Source: Actinotalea lenta (lineage in GTDB: Bacteria > Actinomycetota > Actinomycetes > Actinomycetales > Cellulomonadaceae). Taken from it: DNA of 64,000 nucleotides. A program made the translations under genes and the position numbers. The notes under the pieces were generated by a model. The model was given only the letters and a program-made list of their open reading frames with translations, searched no databases and was not told where the DNA came from. Below, in pieces: positions 43,949 through 55,751 of the stretch. Every line of letters starts with the position of its first letter. Position 1 is the first letter of the stretch. Location of the stretch: NCBI RefSeq assembly GCF_030586465.1, contig NZ_JAUQYP010000001.1, positions 749,965 to 813,964 of the forward strand, given 5' to 3'.

Positions 43949-44248
43949 TCAGAGCTCGTGGTCGACGCACAGGCGGTCGACGGCCAGCGAGCCGATGAGG
44001 TCGGCGACCTTGCGGTGCTCGGGGTGCGCGCGGTAGGCCTCCAGGTCCGCGCGGCTGTCGACGTCGACGCTCAGCACGACGTCGGCGTTGGTGGCCGACT
44101 CGCCCAGGTCCAGGCCCACCTCGAGCCGGCGGACCTGCGGGACCAGGGCCGGCAACGCCTGCAGCGCATCGCGCACCCTGCAGGCGTTCGCGCGCCGCGC
44201 CTCCGGCGAGTCGCCCGCCATCGTCCAGGCCACCACGTGTCGGATCAC
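43949..44248 (-). CDS. Dabb-family (dimeric alpha+beta barrel) protein
   Basis: This 99-residue protein starts MIRHVVAWTM and contains LEVGLDLGESATNADVVLSV and LEAYRAHPEHRKVADLI, the pattern of stress-responsive A/B barrel proteins (PF07876). The family binds small molecules or serves as a cyclase or dehydratase in some cases; here the role is unknown. The GTG at 44248 is 6 nt from the minus-strand box TAGGCT (44260-44255), so it is probably leaderless. Confidence 0.87.
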   Translation of the reverse strand: MIRHVVAWTMAGDSPEARRANACRVRDALQALPALVPQVRRLEVGLDLGESATNADVVLSVDVDSRADLEAYRAHPEHRKVADLIGSLAVDRLCVDHEL

Positions 44249-44311
44249 CCCGGAAGCCTAGGACGCGGCACGCCGGCGCGTGGCACGCTTGCTGGCGCGG
44301 ATGGGGGGCAC

Positions 44312-46246
44312 ATGGGGCGCAGGACCCGCACGGAGGCCTGGAGAGCACGGCTCGTCGAGGGCGGACTCGTCCTGCTGGTGGGAGCGGCGCTGAGCGCCTG
44401 CACCCCCGACCGGCCGGGCCCGGAGCAGGCGGCCGAGGCGCTCGCGGCAGCGGTCGCGTCCGGGGACTTCTCGCACGTGGCGTTCGTCGAGGACCAGCAG
44501 GCCGCGGCCACGCAGCGCCGCGCGGACGCCTACGCCGCGCTGGGCCCGCACGAACCGCGGGTCACCATCCACGACGTCGCCGTGCACGCCGACGACGACG
44601 CGGCGACCGCGAACCTGAGCTTCCGGTGGGACCTCGGCACCGCCGAGCCGTGGGAGTACACCACGCAGGCGGACCTGACCCGGGGGAGCCCTGGCGACCC
44701 GGACGTGTGGCTCGTGCGCTGGGCGCCCCGGATCCTCGCCCCCGACCTCGGCCCCACCGAGGTGCTGAGCACCGAGCGGCTCCCGGCGGCCCGCGCCGAC
44801 GTGCTCGGGGCCGCGGGAACCGTGATCGTCCACCCGCGACCGGTGCAGCGCATCGGTATCGACAAGACCCGCGGCGACGCCGCCACCCAGGAGGCGGACG
44901 CCCGGGCGCTCGCGACGGCGCTCGGCATGGATCCCGACGCGTTCGCGTCCCGGGTCGAGGCGTCCGGGACCAAAGCCTTCGTGCAGGCGATCGTGGTGCG
45001 CGACGACGACCCGGACTACGACGTGGAGGCGCTCACCTCCTCGACCACGACACGCGCCGTCGCGGGCTCCCTCCCGCTCGCGCCGACGCGGGCCTTCGCG
45101 CGTGAGGTGCTGGGCACGGTGGGCCCGGCCACGGCCGAGATCGTCGACGACTCCGACGGTGCTGTCGTCGCGGGGGACCTGGCCGGGCGCAGCGGCCTGA
45201 TGCGTCAGTACGACTCGCAGCTGCGCGGCACGTCCGGCCTGCGCGTCCTGGCCACCAGCGAGGACAGCGACGTGGTCCGCCAGCTCTACCGGACGGAGCC
45301 CGTGGACGGGACGCCGCTGCAGACCACGCTCGACGTGGGGCTGCAGATCGCCGCGGACTCGGTGCTCGCCGGCGTCGGGCCGGCGAGTGCGGTCGTCGCG
45401 ATCCGGCCGTCCACCGGGGACGTCCTCGCGGTGGCCTCGGGGCCGGGGAGCGACGGGCTCTCCACGGCGACGCTCGGCCAGTACGCGCCGGGGTCGACCT
45501 TCAAGGTGGTGTCCGCGCTGGCGCTGCTGCGCGGAGGTCTGCGGCCCGACGGCCCGGTGGACTGCCCGGCGACGGTCACCGTGGACGGTCGGGAGTTCTC
45601 CAACTACCCGGACTACCCGGCCGCCCACCTGGGCACGATCGACCTGGCCACCGCCGTCGCGCAGTCCTGCAACACAGCGTTCATCGGGCAGCGCGCGGTC
45701 GCCGGCGCGCAGGCCCTCGTCGATGCGGCGGGGTCGCTGGGCCTGACGACCGACACCGACCTCGGGTTCCCGGCTTTCCTCGGCTCGGTACCCGCCGACT
45801 CGACCGGCACCGACCACGCCGCGTCGATGATCGGCCAGGGCAGGGTGCTCGCCTCGCCGCTCGGGATGGCGACCGTCGCGGCCTCCGTGGCCGCGGGCCA
45901 CACGGTGGTGCCGCGGCTCGTCCTGCCGGCCGGCGGGACCGAGTCCCCCGCGTCGCTCGCCTCGCAGCCGCTCACGTCGGCGGAGGCCACCACCGTGCAC
46001 GCGCTCATGCGGGGGGTCGTGACCGACGGCGGCGCGACCTTCCTGCAGGACGTCCCCGGTCCGGAGGTGGCCGCGAAGACCGGGACCGCGCAGTTCGGGC
46101 CGGCCGGCCAGGTGGCGAACCACACCTGGATGATCGCGATCCAGGGTGACCTCGCCGTCGCGGTCTTCGTCGAGGTCGGGGACTACGGGTCCACCACCGC
46201 AGGGCCTCTGCTCGAGGCGTTCCTGCGGGCCGTGCCGCGCTCGTAG
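44312..46246 (+). CDS. Penicillin-binding transpeptidase with NTF2-like N-terminal domain (lipoprotein)
   Basis: This 644-residue cell-wall enzyme has a lipobox (LSAC, C30) that implies lipid anchoring. Residues 35-145 are an NTF2-like/MecA-N domain and residues 150-310 a PBP dimerisation domain. The transpeptidase domain follows, with S395-T-F-K398 (nucleophile S395), S452-C-N454 and K589-T-G591. This is the architecture of class B PBP of PBP2a/PBP3-like actinobacterial type, usually membrane rather than lipid anchored. It cross-links peptidoglycan. The ATG at 44312 follows a G-rich site. It is divergent from the Dabb gene. Confidence 0.9.
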   Translation: MGRRTRTEAWRARLVEGGLVLLVGAALSACTPDRPGPEQAAEALAAAVASGDFSHVAFVEDQQAAATQRRADAYAALGPHEPRVTIHDVAVHADDDAATANLSFRWDLGTAEPWEYTTQADLTRGSPGDPDVWLVRWAPRILAPDLGPTEVLSTERLPAARADVLGAAGTVIVHPRPVQRIGIDKTRGDAATQEADARALATALGMDPDAFASRVEASGTKAFVQAIVVRDDDPDYDVEALTSSTTTRAVAGSLPLAPTRAFAREVLGTVGPATAEIVDDSDGAVVAGDLAGRSGLMRQYDSQLRGTSGLRVLATSEDSDVVRQLYRTEPVDGTPLQTTLDVGLQIAADSVLAGVGPASAVVAIRPSTGDVLAVASGPGSDGLSTATLGQYAPGSTFKVVSALALLRGGLRPDGPVDCPATVTVDGREFSNYPDYPAAHLGTIDLATAVAQSCNTAFIGQRAVAGAQALVDAAGSLGLTTDTDLGFPAFLGSVPADSTGTDHAASMIGQGRVLASPLGMATVAASVAAGHTVVPRLVLPAGGTESPASLASQPLTSAEATTVHALMRGVVTDGGATFLQDVPGPEVAAKTGTAQFGPAGQVANHTWMIAIQGDLAVAVFVEVGDYGSTTAGPLLEAFLRAVPRS

Positions 46247-46414
46247 CGTCCCGCCGGGGTGCCCCGTCTCGTCCTGCGACCGCGCCCCGGGAGCGCCGAC
46301 GCGCCCGGGTCTAGCCTGTGGGCACCGCGACACCCCTCGCCGCGCGTCGTCGCCCGGTGCGGCCAACCCCGCCCCGCCCGACTCCGGCGCCTGCCCGTCC
46401 TCCCGAGGTTCCTC

Positions 46415-48256
46415 ATGCCCGAGCTGCGCTCACGCACCACCACCCACGGCCGCAACATGGCAGGCGCCCGCGCCCTGTGGCGCGCCACCGGCCTGACCAA
46501 CGACGACTTCGGCAAGCCGATCGTCGCGATCGCCAACTCCTACACCCAGTTCGTGCCGGGCCACGTGCACCTCAAGGACATGGGCGACCTGGTCGCGGGT
46601 GCGGTGCGCGAGGCCGGTGGCGTGGCACGCGAGTTCAACACGATCGCCGTGGACGACGGCATCGCGATGGGTCACCACGGCATGCTCTACTCGCTGCCCA
46701 GCCGCGAGATCATCGCCGACTCGGTGGAGTTCATGGCCAACGCGCACCAGGCCGACGCGCTCGTGTGCATCTCCAACTGCGACAAGATCACCCCCGGGAT
46801 GCTGCTGGCCGCCCTCCGGCTGAACATCCCCACCGTGTTCGTCTCCGGCGGTGCGATGGAGGCCGGTCGCGTGGTGGTCGGCGAGGACGGCACCGTGCAG
46901 TCCCGGCTCGACCTCATCGACGCGATGGTCCAGGCGGTGGACTCGAAGGTCTCCGACGCCGAGATCACCACGATCGAGGAGAACGCCTGCCCCACCTGCG
47001 GGTCCTGCTCGGGCATGTTCACCGCCAACTCCATGAACTGCCTGCTCGAGGTGGTCGGCCTGGCGTTGCCGGGCAACGGCTCCACGCTGGCCACCGCCTC
47101 GCGCCGTCGGGACCTGTTCCTGGACGCCGGCCGGACCGTGGTCGAGCTCGCGAAGCGGTGGTACGGCTCCGACGACGACTCCGTGCTGCCGCGCTCGATC
47201 GTCACCAAGGAGGCGCTGGCCAACGCGATGCGGGTGGACATCGCGATGGGCGGCTCCACCAACACGATCCTGCACCTGCTGGCCGCCGCCCAGGAGGGCC
47301 GGATCGACTTCGACCAGGACGACATCGACGCCCTGTCCCGGGTCACCCCGTGCATCTGCAAGGTCGCACCCAACTCGCACCGGTACTACATGGAGGACGT
47401 GCACCGGGCCGGCGGCATCCCCGCGATCATGGGCGAGCTGGCCCGCGCGGGGATGATGGACGACACCGTGCACGCCGTGCACTCCCCGTCGCTCGAGGCC
47501 TGGCTCGCCGAGTGGGACGTGCGCGGCGGGTCGGCGAGCGAGCGTGCGATCGAGCTCTTCCACGCGGCACCGGGCGGGGTGCGCACCACGCAGGCGTTCA
47601 GCTCGACCAACGTGTGGGAGTCGCTGGACACCGACGCCGAGGGCGGCTGCATCCGCTCGGTCGAGCACGCGTACACCGCCGACGGCGGGCTGGCCGTGCT
47701 CACCGGGAACCTGGCGCCGGACGGCTGCATCGTCAAGACCGCCGGTGTGCCTGAGCACCAGTGGACGTTCTCGGGGCCGGCGAAGGTCGCCGAGTCGCAG
47801 GAGGAGGCCGTGGAGATGATCCTCGGCGGCCGGATCGCCGCGGGCGACGTCGTCGTGGTCCGCTACGAGGGCCCCAAGGGTGGCCCGGGCATGCAGGAGA
47901 TGCTCTACCCCACCGCGTACCTCAAGGGTGTCGGCCTCGGCCCCCAGTGCGCCCTGATCACCGACGGCCGGTTCTCCGGCGGGTCGAGCGGCCTCAGCAT
48001 CGGACACGTCTCGCCCGAGGCGGCGAGCGGTGGGGCGATCGGCCTGGTCGAGGACGGCGACGTCATCGAGTTCGACATCCCCGGCCGGCGCGTGACGCTG
48101 CGGGTCCCGGACGAGGAGCTGGCCCGGCGTCGCGCCGAGCGGGACCTGCTGGGCTGGCAGCCCAAGGACCGCAAGCGTGAGGTGTCCGCGGCGCTGCGCA
48201 TCTTCGCGGCGTTCGCGCAGTCCGCCGACAAGGGGGCTGCGCGCAAGGTTCCGTGA
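46415..48256 (+). CDS. ilvD: Dihydroxy-acid dehydratase
   Basis: This 613-residue enzyme of branched-chain amino acid and pantothenate biosynthesis dehydrates 2,3-dihydroxy acids. Its metal ligands are visible: D81 and D123 near NCDKITPG, C122, and C195 in CPTCGSCSG. The length is nearly that of E. coli IlvD (616). The ATG at 46415 follows GAGG; the 168 bp between the PBP stop and this start has no visible leader peptide or attenuator. It is convergent with the MBL hydrolase gene. Confidence 0.96.
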   Translation: MPELRSRTTTHGRNMAGARALWRATGLTNDDFGKPIVAIANSYTQFVPGHVHLKDMGDLVAGAVREAGGVAREFNTIAVDDGIAMGHHGMLYSLPSREIIADSVEFMANAHQADALVCISNCDKITPGMLLAALRLNIPTVFVSGGAMEAGRVVVGEDGTVQSRLDLIDAMVQAVDSKVSDAEITTIEENACPTCGSCSGMFTANSMNCLLEVVGLALPGNGSTLATASRRRDLFLDAGRTVVELAKRWYGSDDDSVLPRSIVTKEALANAMRVDIAMGGSTNTILHLLAAAQEGRIDFDQDDIDALSRVTPCICKVAPNSHRYYMEDVHRAGGIPAIMGELARAGMMDDTVHAVHSPSLEAWLAEWDVRGGSASERAIELFHAAPGGVRTTQAFSSTNVWESLDTDAEGGCIRSVEHAYTADGGLAVLTGNLAPDGCIVKTAGVPEHQWTFSGPAKVAESQEEAVEMILGGRIAAGDVVVVRYEGPKGGPGMQEMLYPTAYLKGVGLGPQCALITDGRFSGGSSGLSIGHVSPEAASGGAIGLVEDGDVIEFDIPGRRVTLRVPDEELARRRAERDLLGWQPKDRKREVSAALRIFAAFAQSADKGAARKVP

Positions 48257-48257
48257 C

Positions 48258-49082
48258 TCAGGTCACGAGCGACGGCGCTGCGGGGTCGTGCGCGGCGATC
48301 ACCCGCAGGTCCCCGACGTGCTCGCGCAGCCGGTTGATCGCTCGGGTCGTGGCCAGCTGGGTGGCGCGTGCGCCCGTCCCCGGGATGCGCTCGTCGGCCA
48401 TCAGAGCAGGGTCGTAGGTGACGTCCCCGACCAGGAGCAGCGGTGCAGCGTCCGCGCGCCGGACGAGCAGGCTCATCGAGCCGCGGGAGTGGCCGGGCGT
48501 GGGCAGCAGGACCAGGGAGCCGTCGCCGCGCAGGTCAAGCCCGGTGTCGAACGGCGCCAGGTCACCGATCGGGCCCGGCGTGACGGGCTGGACGCGAGCC
48601 GCCTCCACCTGGGTCGGCAGCACGCCGTGCAGCTCCGGCCGCTTCTCGTCCAGCAGCGCGAGCTCGTCGGCGTGCACGAGCACGCGGGCTCGCTCCAGGA
48701 GGCCGACGTTGCCGGCGTGGTCCTGGTGCAGGTGGGACAGCACCACGGTGTCGACGTCGTCGGGTGACAGGCCGATCGACGCGAGGCGGGCCGTCAGCAG
48801 GTCGGAGTCGGCGATCCGGAAGCGGGCCTGTCGGCGGAACGCCCAACCGACGAGCCCGCCGGGGTAGTAGCCCGGGTCGCTGAGGGACGTCGGGCTCTGA
48901 CCGGTGTCGAACAGCAGGACGCCGCCGTCGTGCTCGACCACCACGACGTGCACCGGGAGCCAGTCCGTCCAGGAGCGGGAGGTCGCGGTCCACAGCAGCA
49001 TCGGCCGCCACGTCCCGGCGACGTTGTCGGGCCGGACCTGCACCTCGCCGACGCGCAGCACGGACACCCGGGAGATCGTCAC
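48258..49082 (-). CDS. MBL-fold metallo-hydrolase (N-acyl-homoserine-lactonase-like)
   Basis: This 274-residue metallo-beta-lactamase-fold hydrolase has the dinuclear zinc motif S116-HLHQDH (H117, H119, D121, H122), PTPGHSRGSMSLL, VGDVTYDP and a late His in AAHDP. The N-terminus DTGQSPTSLSDP and loop positions resemble the AHL lactonase (AttM/AiiB) group, but other lactones or thioesters are equally possible. The GTG at 49082 has no clear ribosome site. It is followed by a single nucleotide to the ilvD stop and lies directly downstream of the DMT permease. Confidence 0.86.
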   Translation of the reverse strand: MTISRVSVLRVGEVQVRPDNVAGTWRPMLLWTATSRSWTDWLPVHVVVVEHDGGVLLFDTGQSPTSLSDPGYYPGGLVGWAFRRQARFRIADSDLLTARLASIGLSPDDVDTVVLSHLHQDHAGNVGLLERARVLVHADELALLDEKRPELHGVLPTQVEAARVQPVTPGPIGDLAPFDTGLDLRGDGSLVLLPTPGHSRGSMSLLVRRADAAPLLLVGDVTYDPALMADERIPGTGARATQLATTRAINRLREHVGDLRVIAAHDPAAPSLVT

Positions 49083-49086
49083 GCCC

Positions 49087-50136
49087 TCAGTGTGCCGGGC
49101 CGGGTCGCGGGTTCCGGCCCCGGCTCGCCCAGGCCCCGAGGGTCACGCCGAGCAGGGCGACGGCGGCCCCCACCACGGTGAGCGGGGCGAGGCGCTCGGT
49201 GCCGGTGAGCGCGTCGAGCAGCACGGACGTCACCACCTGGCCGGCGACCGTGCACAGCCCGAGGACGAGCACGCCGTGCACCCGCACGAGGACCGCCGCG
49301 GAGGCGATGAAGACGCAGCCCAGCGTGCCCCCGGTGTACAGCCACCACTGCGTCGGCGCGCCTGTGAGGCTGCCCGGGGCCAGGAAGGACACCGCGAGCA
49401 CGACGAGCAGGGTCGTGGTACCCACCGCGAAGTTGTTGAGCGCCGCGGCCAGCGGCCCCCCCACGGTCGAGACCTGTCCGTTGACCGCCTGCTGCCAGCT
49501 CGCGAACGACCCGGCGACGAGTGGTAGCGCCGCGAGGGCGAGTGCACCTGCGGTGAGCGCATGGGCGCCGCCCAGCCGGCCGGAGACCCCGATCGCGACG
49601 GCGGCCAGCGTCACGCCCGCACCGAGCATCCGTCCGGTGCTGATGGCGCGCGGGCCCGAGGGGCCGAGCCCCGCGTGGTCGACGGCGAGTCCGCTCGAGG
49701 TCTGCCCGGCGACCACAGCGACGGTGAACAGCGCAACCCCGATCGTCGGGACGGTGAGGCCCTGCGATGCGACGAGCATCGCTCCGGCGGTGCCGCCCAG
49801 GACGTGCCAGGGGCGCAGCCGCCCGACCCGCACCGCGGCATAGAGGGTGCGGACCCTGCGGCGAAGGCGCGGCACGCTCAGGTTCACGGTCGCCAGGAGT
49901 ACGAGCCCGGAGCCGAACGAGACCAGTGCGGCGAGGACTCCGGCGCGCATGCCGGTGCCGAGCTCGTGGGCGAGGCGCCCGTTGACCGTGGACTGGACCG
50001 CTATCAGGCCGCCGATCGCGACCATCGCGGGGATCGCGAGCGCCTCGAGCAGCGTGCGCGCGTCGCTGCCTTCCCGCGACGCCGCGGGCGGCGCGGTGCG
50101 GGAGCCGCCCGGAGCGGATCGGTGCGGAGGGGTCAC
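49087..50136 (-). CDS. DMT-family transporter (YdcZ/DUF606 type)
   Basis: This 349-residue permease has about ten helices arranged as two YdcZ-like halves. The first starts [26 protein letters not shown] and the second [25 protein letters not shown], with the same Q/N-G signature in both halves. The 30-residue N-terminal leader is Pro/Ser/Arg-rich. The substrate is unknown. A GTG start is used. It may be cotranscribed with the MBL hydrolase, 4 nt downstream. Confidence 0.85.
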   Translation of the reverse strand: MTPPHRSAPGGSRTAPPAASREGSDARTLLEALAIPAMVAIGGLIAVQSTVNGRLAHELGTGMRAGVLAALVSFGSGLVLLATVNLSVPRLRRRVRTLYAAVRVGRLRPWHVLGGTAGAMLVASQGLTVPTIGVALFTVAVVAGQTSSGLAVDHAGLGPSGPRAISTGRMLGAGVTLAAVAIGVSGRLGGAHALTAGALALAALPLVAGSFASWQQAVNGQVSTVGGPLAAALNNFAVGTTTLLVVLAVSFLAPGSLTGAPTQWWLYTGGTLGCVFIASAAVLVRVHGVLVLGLCTVAGQVVTSVLLDALTGTERLAPLTVVGAAVALLGVTLGAWASRGRNPRPGPAH

Positions 50137-50370
50137 CGGCGGATCCTGTCAGCACATCGCCGCATCGGCGCGTCCACCCGCGACGGGCCGCCGGCACTCG
50201 CCCCCCACCGCCCGGCAGGCCCCTCCCGTCCCTCCCGCCGCCCAGATCGGGGCTTCGGCTCGAATCGGGGACCAGACCCGATGTCGTCGCAGGCACCCCC
50301 GTCGGCGCAGACACCCGCGGTCGGCGGCGGGCGGGGGCGACCGGCGGGAATGCCGGACCCCTGCAGAGGG

Positions 50371-50389
50371 TTGAGTCTGGCAGGCTCAA
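50371..50389. promoter_or_regulatory. HAIR element 1 (HspR operator)
   Basis: TTGAGT-N7-GCTCAA, one mismatch between arms, matches the HspR-associated inverted repeat CTTGAGT-N7-ACTCAAG. It lies 197 bp before dnaK. Region 50137-50370 upstream holds no gene that I can support. Confidence 0.82.
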
Positions 50390-50433
50390 GTTTGGGGTGG
50401 ATGACTTGCATCGCGCAGGTGAACCTCGCAGAC

Positions 50434-50452
50434 TTGAGCGCAGCAGGCTCAA
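50434..50452. promoter_or_regulatory. HAIR element 2 (HspR operator)
   Basis: TTGAGC-N7-GCTCAA is a perfect dyad with the same spacing as element 1. The centres of the two elements are 63 bp apart, close to six helical turns. Confidence 0.85.
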
Positions 50453-50585
50453 CGTAGGACGACCGCGTCGGCGGCCGGGTCGCAGCCCCCGGCCCACCAC
50501 GCACCGCCCGACGTCGACCTGGGACCGGACCACCCGGTGGTCGCCGACCCGGCGCCGCCGCGAGCACCACGAAGGAGCACCACCC

Positions 50586-52444
<1,859 letters not shown>

Positions 52445-52448
<4 letters not shown>

Positions 52449-53068
52449 GCGACCAGCCCACGAACGAGGGTGGCACTCCGCAGGAGCCACCGCCCCGGTT
52501 CACGGACAAGCGACGGATCGACCCCACCACGGGTGAGGTCCGCGCCCCGGCCGATGAGCAGTCCCCGACCGGGGCCGCCGCCGCGGGCCCGGTCGACGGG
52601 CTCGAGGCCCCCGAGGGGGAGAAGCACCCGGTGGTGGCGGCGCTCGAGGCCGCCGAGCAGATCGCCGGGGAACGGCTGGAGGACCTCCAGCGTCTCCAGG
52701 CCGAGTTCGTCAACTACCGCAAGCGCGTCGAGCGCGACCGTCTGGTCGCGCGCGACCAGACGGTCGTGGCGATGGTCGAGGCGATGCTCGGGGTGCTGGA
52801 CGACATCGACGCGGCCCGGACGCACGACGAGCTGACCGGTCCGTTCGGCTCGGTCGCGGAGAAGCTCGAGACCACGCTCGGAAGGTTCGGATGGGAGCGC
52901 TACGGCGCGGCCGGCGAGCCCTTCGACCCGAACGTCCACGAGGCGCTCATGCACGCGCACTCCGACGACGTCACCGAGCCGACCGTCGTGCAGGTGCTCC
53001 AGGCCGGCCACCGGGTCGGCGAGCGCATCGTCCGCGCCGCCCGTGTGGCGGTGGCGGAGCCCGAGTGA
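52445..53068 (+). CDS. grpE: Nucleotide exchange factor GrpE
   Basis: This 207-residue DnaK cochaperone has a disordered acidic N-terminus to about residue 60, a long coiled coil ([29 protein letters not shown]) and the C-terminal beta domain [35 protein letters not shown]. The GTG start overlaps the dnaK stop by 4 nt, so the two are translationally coupled. Confidence 0.95.
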
Positions 53069-53141
53069 CCGGCGCTGGGACGGATCCGGCAGGCAGGACG
53101 CCGGGTCCGTCCCAGACGGACGGCGGGAGAGGAGGATCGCG

Positions 53142-54143
53142 ATGACCGGGCAGGACTGGTTCGAGAAGGACTTCTACGCGATCCTCGGCGTCCCCAAGAA
53201 CGCCGACGCCGCGGAGATCAAGAAGGCGTACCGCAAGCTCGCGCGCACGCTGCACCCGGACCACAACCCCGGGGACGCGGCCGCCGAGTCGCGCTTCAAG
53301 GACGTCGGCGAGGCCTACGCCGTGCTGTCCGACCCCGAGCAGCGCAAGCAGTACGACGCCGTGCGAGCGATGGCCGGCGGCGGCGCGCGGTTCGCCGCGG
53401 GCGGTCCCGGCGGCGCGGGTACCGGCGGGTTCGAGGACCTGTTCGGCGGGCTGTTCGGCGGTGGAAGCCCTGGCGGCGGCAGCGGCCGGGTGCGCTACTC
53501 CACGTCGGGCGGCGGTGAGGGCGCGAGCTTCGAGGACATCCTCGGCGGGATGTTCGGCGGCGGCGCGGGTGCCGGCGGCTTCCGGCGCCGCACGCAGCGC
53601 GGCCAGGACCTCCAGGCGACCACCACGCTGCCCTTCCGGCAGGCGGTGGCCGGGTCGACCGTCACGCTGACGGTCGACGGGCGCAGCGTCACCGCTCGCA
53701 TCCCCCCGGGTGTGCGCGACGGCCAGAAGATCCGGCTGCGCGGCAAGGGTCGACCCGGTGAGGGCGGCGGCCCGGCGGGTGACCTGGTCATCGCCGTGAG
53801 CGTCGAGGCGCACCCGGTGTTCAGCATCGACGGGCGCGACCTGCGGATGACGCTTCCGGTGACGTTCCCGGAGGCGGCGCTGGGCGCCCAGGTCGAGGTG
53901 CCGACGCTGGACGGCGGCACGGTGCGGGTCAAGGTCCCGGCGGGCACACCGTCCGGGCGGACGCTGCGCGTGCGCGGCAAGGGCGTGCCCGCGCCGGCCG
54001 GTGACGGCGACCTGCTGGTCACGGTCCAGGTGGTGGTCCCGCAGCGCCTGTCCGACGACGCGCGATCCGCGGTCGAGCAGTTCTCGGCGGCGACGGGTGA
54101 CGTCGACGTGCGCGCCGAGCTGCGCGAGCGGGCGGTGCGATGA
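53142..54143 (+). CDS. dnaJ: DnaJ-family cochaperone without zinc finger
   Basis: This 333-residue Hsp40 has a J domain with HPD (38-40), a Gly/Phe-rich region (about 84-155) and two C-terminal beta domains (RRTQRGQDLQATTTLPFRQA onward). The four CxxCxGxG zinc repeats of type A DnaJ are absent, so this is a type B/CbpA-like protein in the position normally held by DnaJ1. The ATG follows GAGAGGAGG. It lies 73 nt after grpE and 33 nt before hspR. Confidence 0.93.
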   Translation: MTGQDWFEKDFYAILGVPKNADAAEIKKAYRKLARTLHPDHNPGDAAAESRFKDVGEAYAVLSDPEQRKQYDAVRAMAGGGARFAAGGPGGAGTGGFEDLFGGLFGGGSPGGGSGRVRYSTSGGGEGASFEDILGGMFGGGAGAGGFRRRTQRGQDLQATTTLPFRQAVAGSTVTLTVDGRSVTARIPPGVRDGQKIRLRGKGRPGEGGGPAGDLVIAVSVEAHPVFSIDGRDLRMTLPVTFPEAALGAQVEVPTLDGGTVRVKVPAGTPSGRTLRVRGKGVPAPAGDGDLLVTVQVVVPQRLSDDARSAVEQFSAATGDVDVRAELRERAVR

Positions 54144-54176
54144 TCGCCGGGGTGAGGTAGCCGCGAGGAGGGGTCG

Positions 54177-54581
54177 ATGTCGTACGACGCGCCGGTGCTG
54201 GTGATCTCGGTGGCCGCCGAGCTCGCCGGTATGCACCCGCAGACGCTGCGCCAGTACGACCGGCTGGGCCTGGTGTCGCCGACCCGTACCCGCGGGCGCG
54301 GGCGGCGGTACTCCCTGCGCGACGTGCAGACCCTGCGCGAGGTGCAGCGGCTGTCCCAGGACGAGGGCATCAACCTCGCAGGCATCAAGCGGATCCTCGC
54401 GCTGGAGTCCGAGGTGGAACGGCTGCAGGCTGAGGTCGACGCGCTCCGTCACGCCGCGGACCCCGGTCGCCGGGTGTTCGCGGCCGGACCCGAGGGCGAG
54501 GTCATCGCCGTGCCGCGGGGACATCGGCCCGCGCGGCTGACGAGCTCCGGCGCGCTGGTCGTCTGGCGCCCGCACCGCTGA
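54177..54581 (+). CDS. hspR: Heat-shock repressor HspR (MerR family)
   Basis: This 134-residue autoregulator has a winged-helix MerR domain (VISVAAELAGMHPQTLRQYD, and YSLRDVQTLREVQRLS) and a C-terminal helix and tail. It binds HAIR elements with DnaK as corepressor in Streptomyces; the two HAIR copies upstream of dnaK fit. The ATG follows GAGGAGGGG. It is last in the operon, so induction produces its own repressor. Confidence 0.95.
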   Translation: MSYDAPVLVISVAAELAGMHPQTLRQYDRLGLVSPTRTRGRGRRYSLRDVQTLREVQRLSQDEGINLAGIKRILALESEVERLQAEVDALRHAADPGRRVFAAGPEGEVIAVPRGHRPARLTSSGALVVWRPHR

Positions 54582-54592
54582 GGCGCTCGCGG

Positions 54593-54632
54593 CAGAGGCC
54601 CGGCCCGCGCGTGCTGCGGGTCGGGCCCCTCT
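54593..54632 (+). terminator. Terminator of the hsp70 operon
   Basis: AGAGGCCCGGCCCGC pairs with GCGGGTCGGGCC and CTCT around the 7-nt loop GCGTGCT. It is 12 nt after the hspR stop. The minus-strand GGDEF-like gene ends at 54703. Confidence 0.65.
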
Positions 54633-54702
54633 CGCGCGGCGCGGTCAGGGCTCCCCCTCCAGGGCTCCCGACCGGGCGCAGTCCGGGGGATGCGGACGTG
54701 TG

Positions 54703-55467
54703 CTAGCGGCGCAGGTGGTTGAGCAGGTCCACCGCCCGCTCGTGGGTCTCGGGCAACGGCTCGATCCAGATGCGCGCGGGCTGGCGGACCAGCTCGGTGA
54801 TCTGCAGCGCCTCCGCGTGGGAGTTCACCTGGTCACGCATGCGCCGCACCGTCTCACCCAGGCCCCAGTCGCGCGCGACGAGCACCGCGAAGGCGCCGCC
54901 GCCGAGTGCGGCCATCGGGTGCCCGGGAGCCAGCGCGGCGGTCAGCGCGCGGCCCATGGCCGCGGACCGGGCCATCCGCCGCCAGGGCGGCAGGTCACCG
55001 GTGGCGACGTCCACGAGCACCAGCGCGTGGGTGGCGAAGGCGTGGTGCGCGTGGCGGCGGGCCTCGCCGTACGTCTCGCCGATCCGCACCGCCAGGTAGT
55101 CCAGCGTGGGCAGCCCCGACTCGGGGTCCAGCACCGCGGACTGTGCCGGCAGGGCGTCCATCGCGCTCGCCCAGCCCTCGCACAGGGCGCGGACGGCGGC
55201 CAGGTCAGGCTCGCGGTGGAGCAGGCGGTACGCCACGCCGAGGTCGTCGAGTGCCTCGGCGATTCCCACGCCGGTGCTGCCCCGCACGGTGCCGAGCCGG
55301 GCTGCGGCCGCCGTGGGGCTGGATCCCGTGGTCAGGGCCTCGGCCAGGGCGTCGACCGCCGGGTGGTACCAGTCGCCGGGACGCAGCCACACCGACTCGG
55401 CCGTGGTGGTTCGCCACAGCTCGCGCAGCTCGGGGGCGGTGGGCCCGCTGATGTCGGTGGTCGTCAC
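54703..55467 (-). CDS. Degenerate GGDEF-domain protein
   Basis: This 254-residue soluble protein has a C-terminal half that follows the GGDEF fold pattern: DPESGLPTLDYLAVRIGE (start of the domain), HALVLVDVATGDL in place of the vDiD strand, and MAALGGGAFAVLVARD where GG(D/E)EF belongs. Here GGGAF lacks the two acidic residues needed for c-di-GMP synthesis, so the domain is probably a non-enzymatic sensor or nucleotide binder. The N-terminal 120 residues are helical. The family is not otherwise identified. The GTG start has no clear ribosome site. Confidence 0.6.
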   Translation of the reverse strand: MTTTDISGPTAPELRELWRTTTAESVWLRPGDWYHPAVDALAEALTTGSSPTAAAARLGTVRGSTGVGIAEALDDLGVAYRLLHREPDLAAVRALCEGWASAMDALPAQSAVLDPESGLPTLDYLAVRIGETYGEARRHAHHAFATHALVLVDVATGDLPPWRRMARSAAMGRALTAALAPGHPMAALGGGAFAVLVARDWGLGETVRRMRDQVNSHAEALQITELVRQPARIWIEPLPETHERAVDLLNHLRR

Positions 55468-55751
55468 GGTGCATGAGAGGGCCCTGCCCCGGGCTCATGA
55501 CGCGGTTCGGGCGTGCCGATAGAGCAATCACCCGATCGGACCAGCAGCAGAAGGGGGTGTGTCAGCCGCCTCGTGCGTCCGGCTTCACCCGGACGGACCC
55601 GTTGCCCCGATTCTCACCCTGGTGACCCGCCCCCGTGGTGTCGGTGTGCGTGAGACTCTTGGCGACGGATCGCCTGACTTGGCCGGTTCCGTCCGGCGCG
55701 TCGGACTTGGGCGGTGGCAGGAGGTATGGCGGGATCTCGGAGGGGGGTGGC

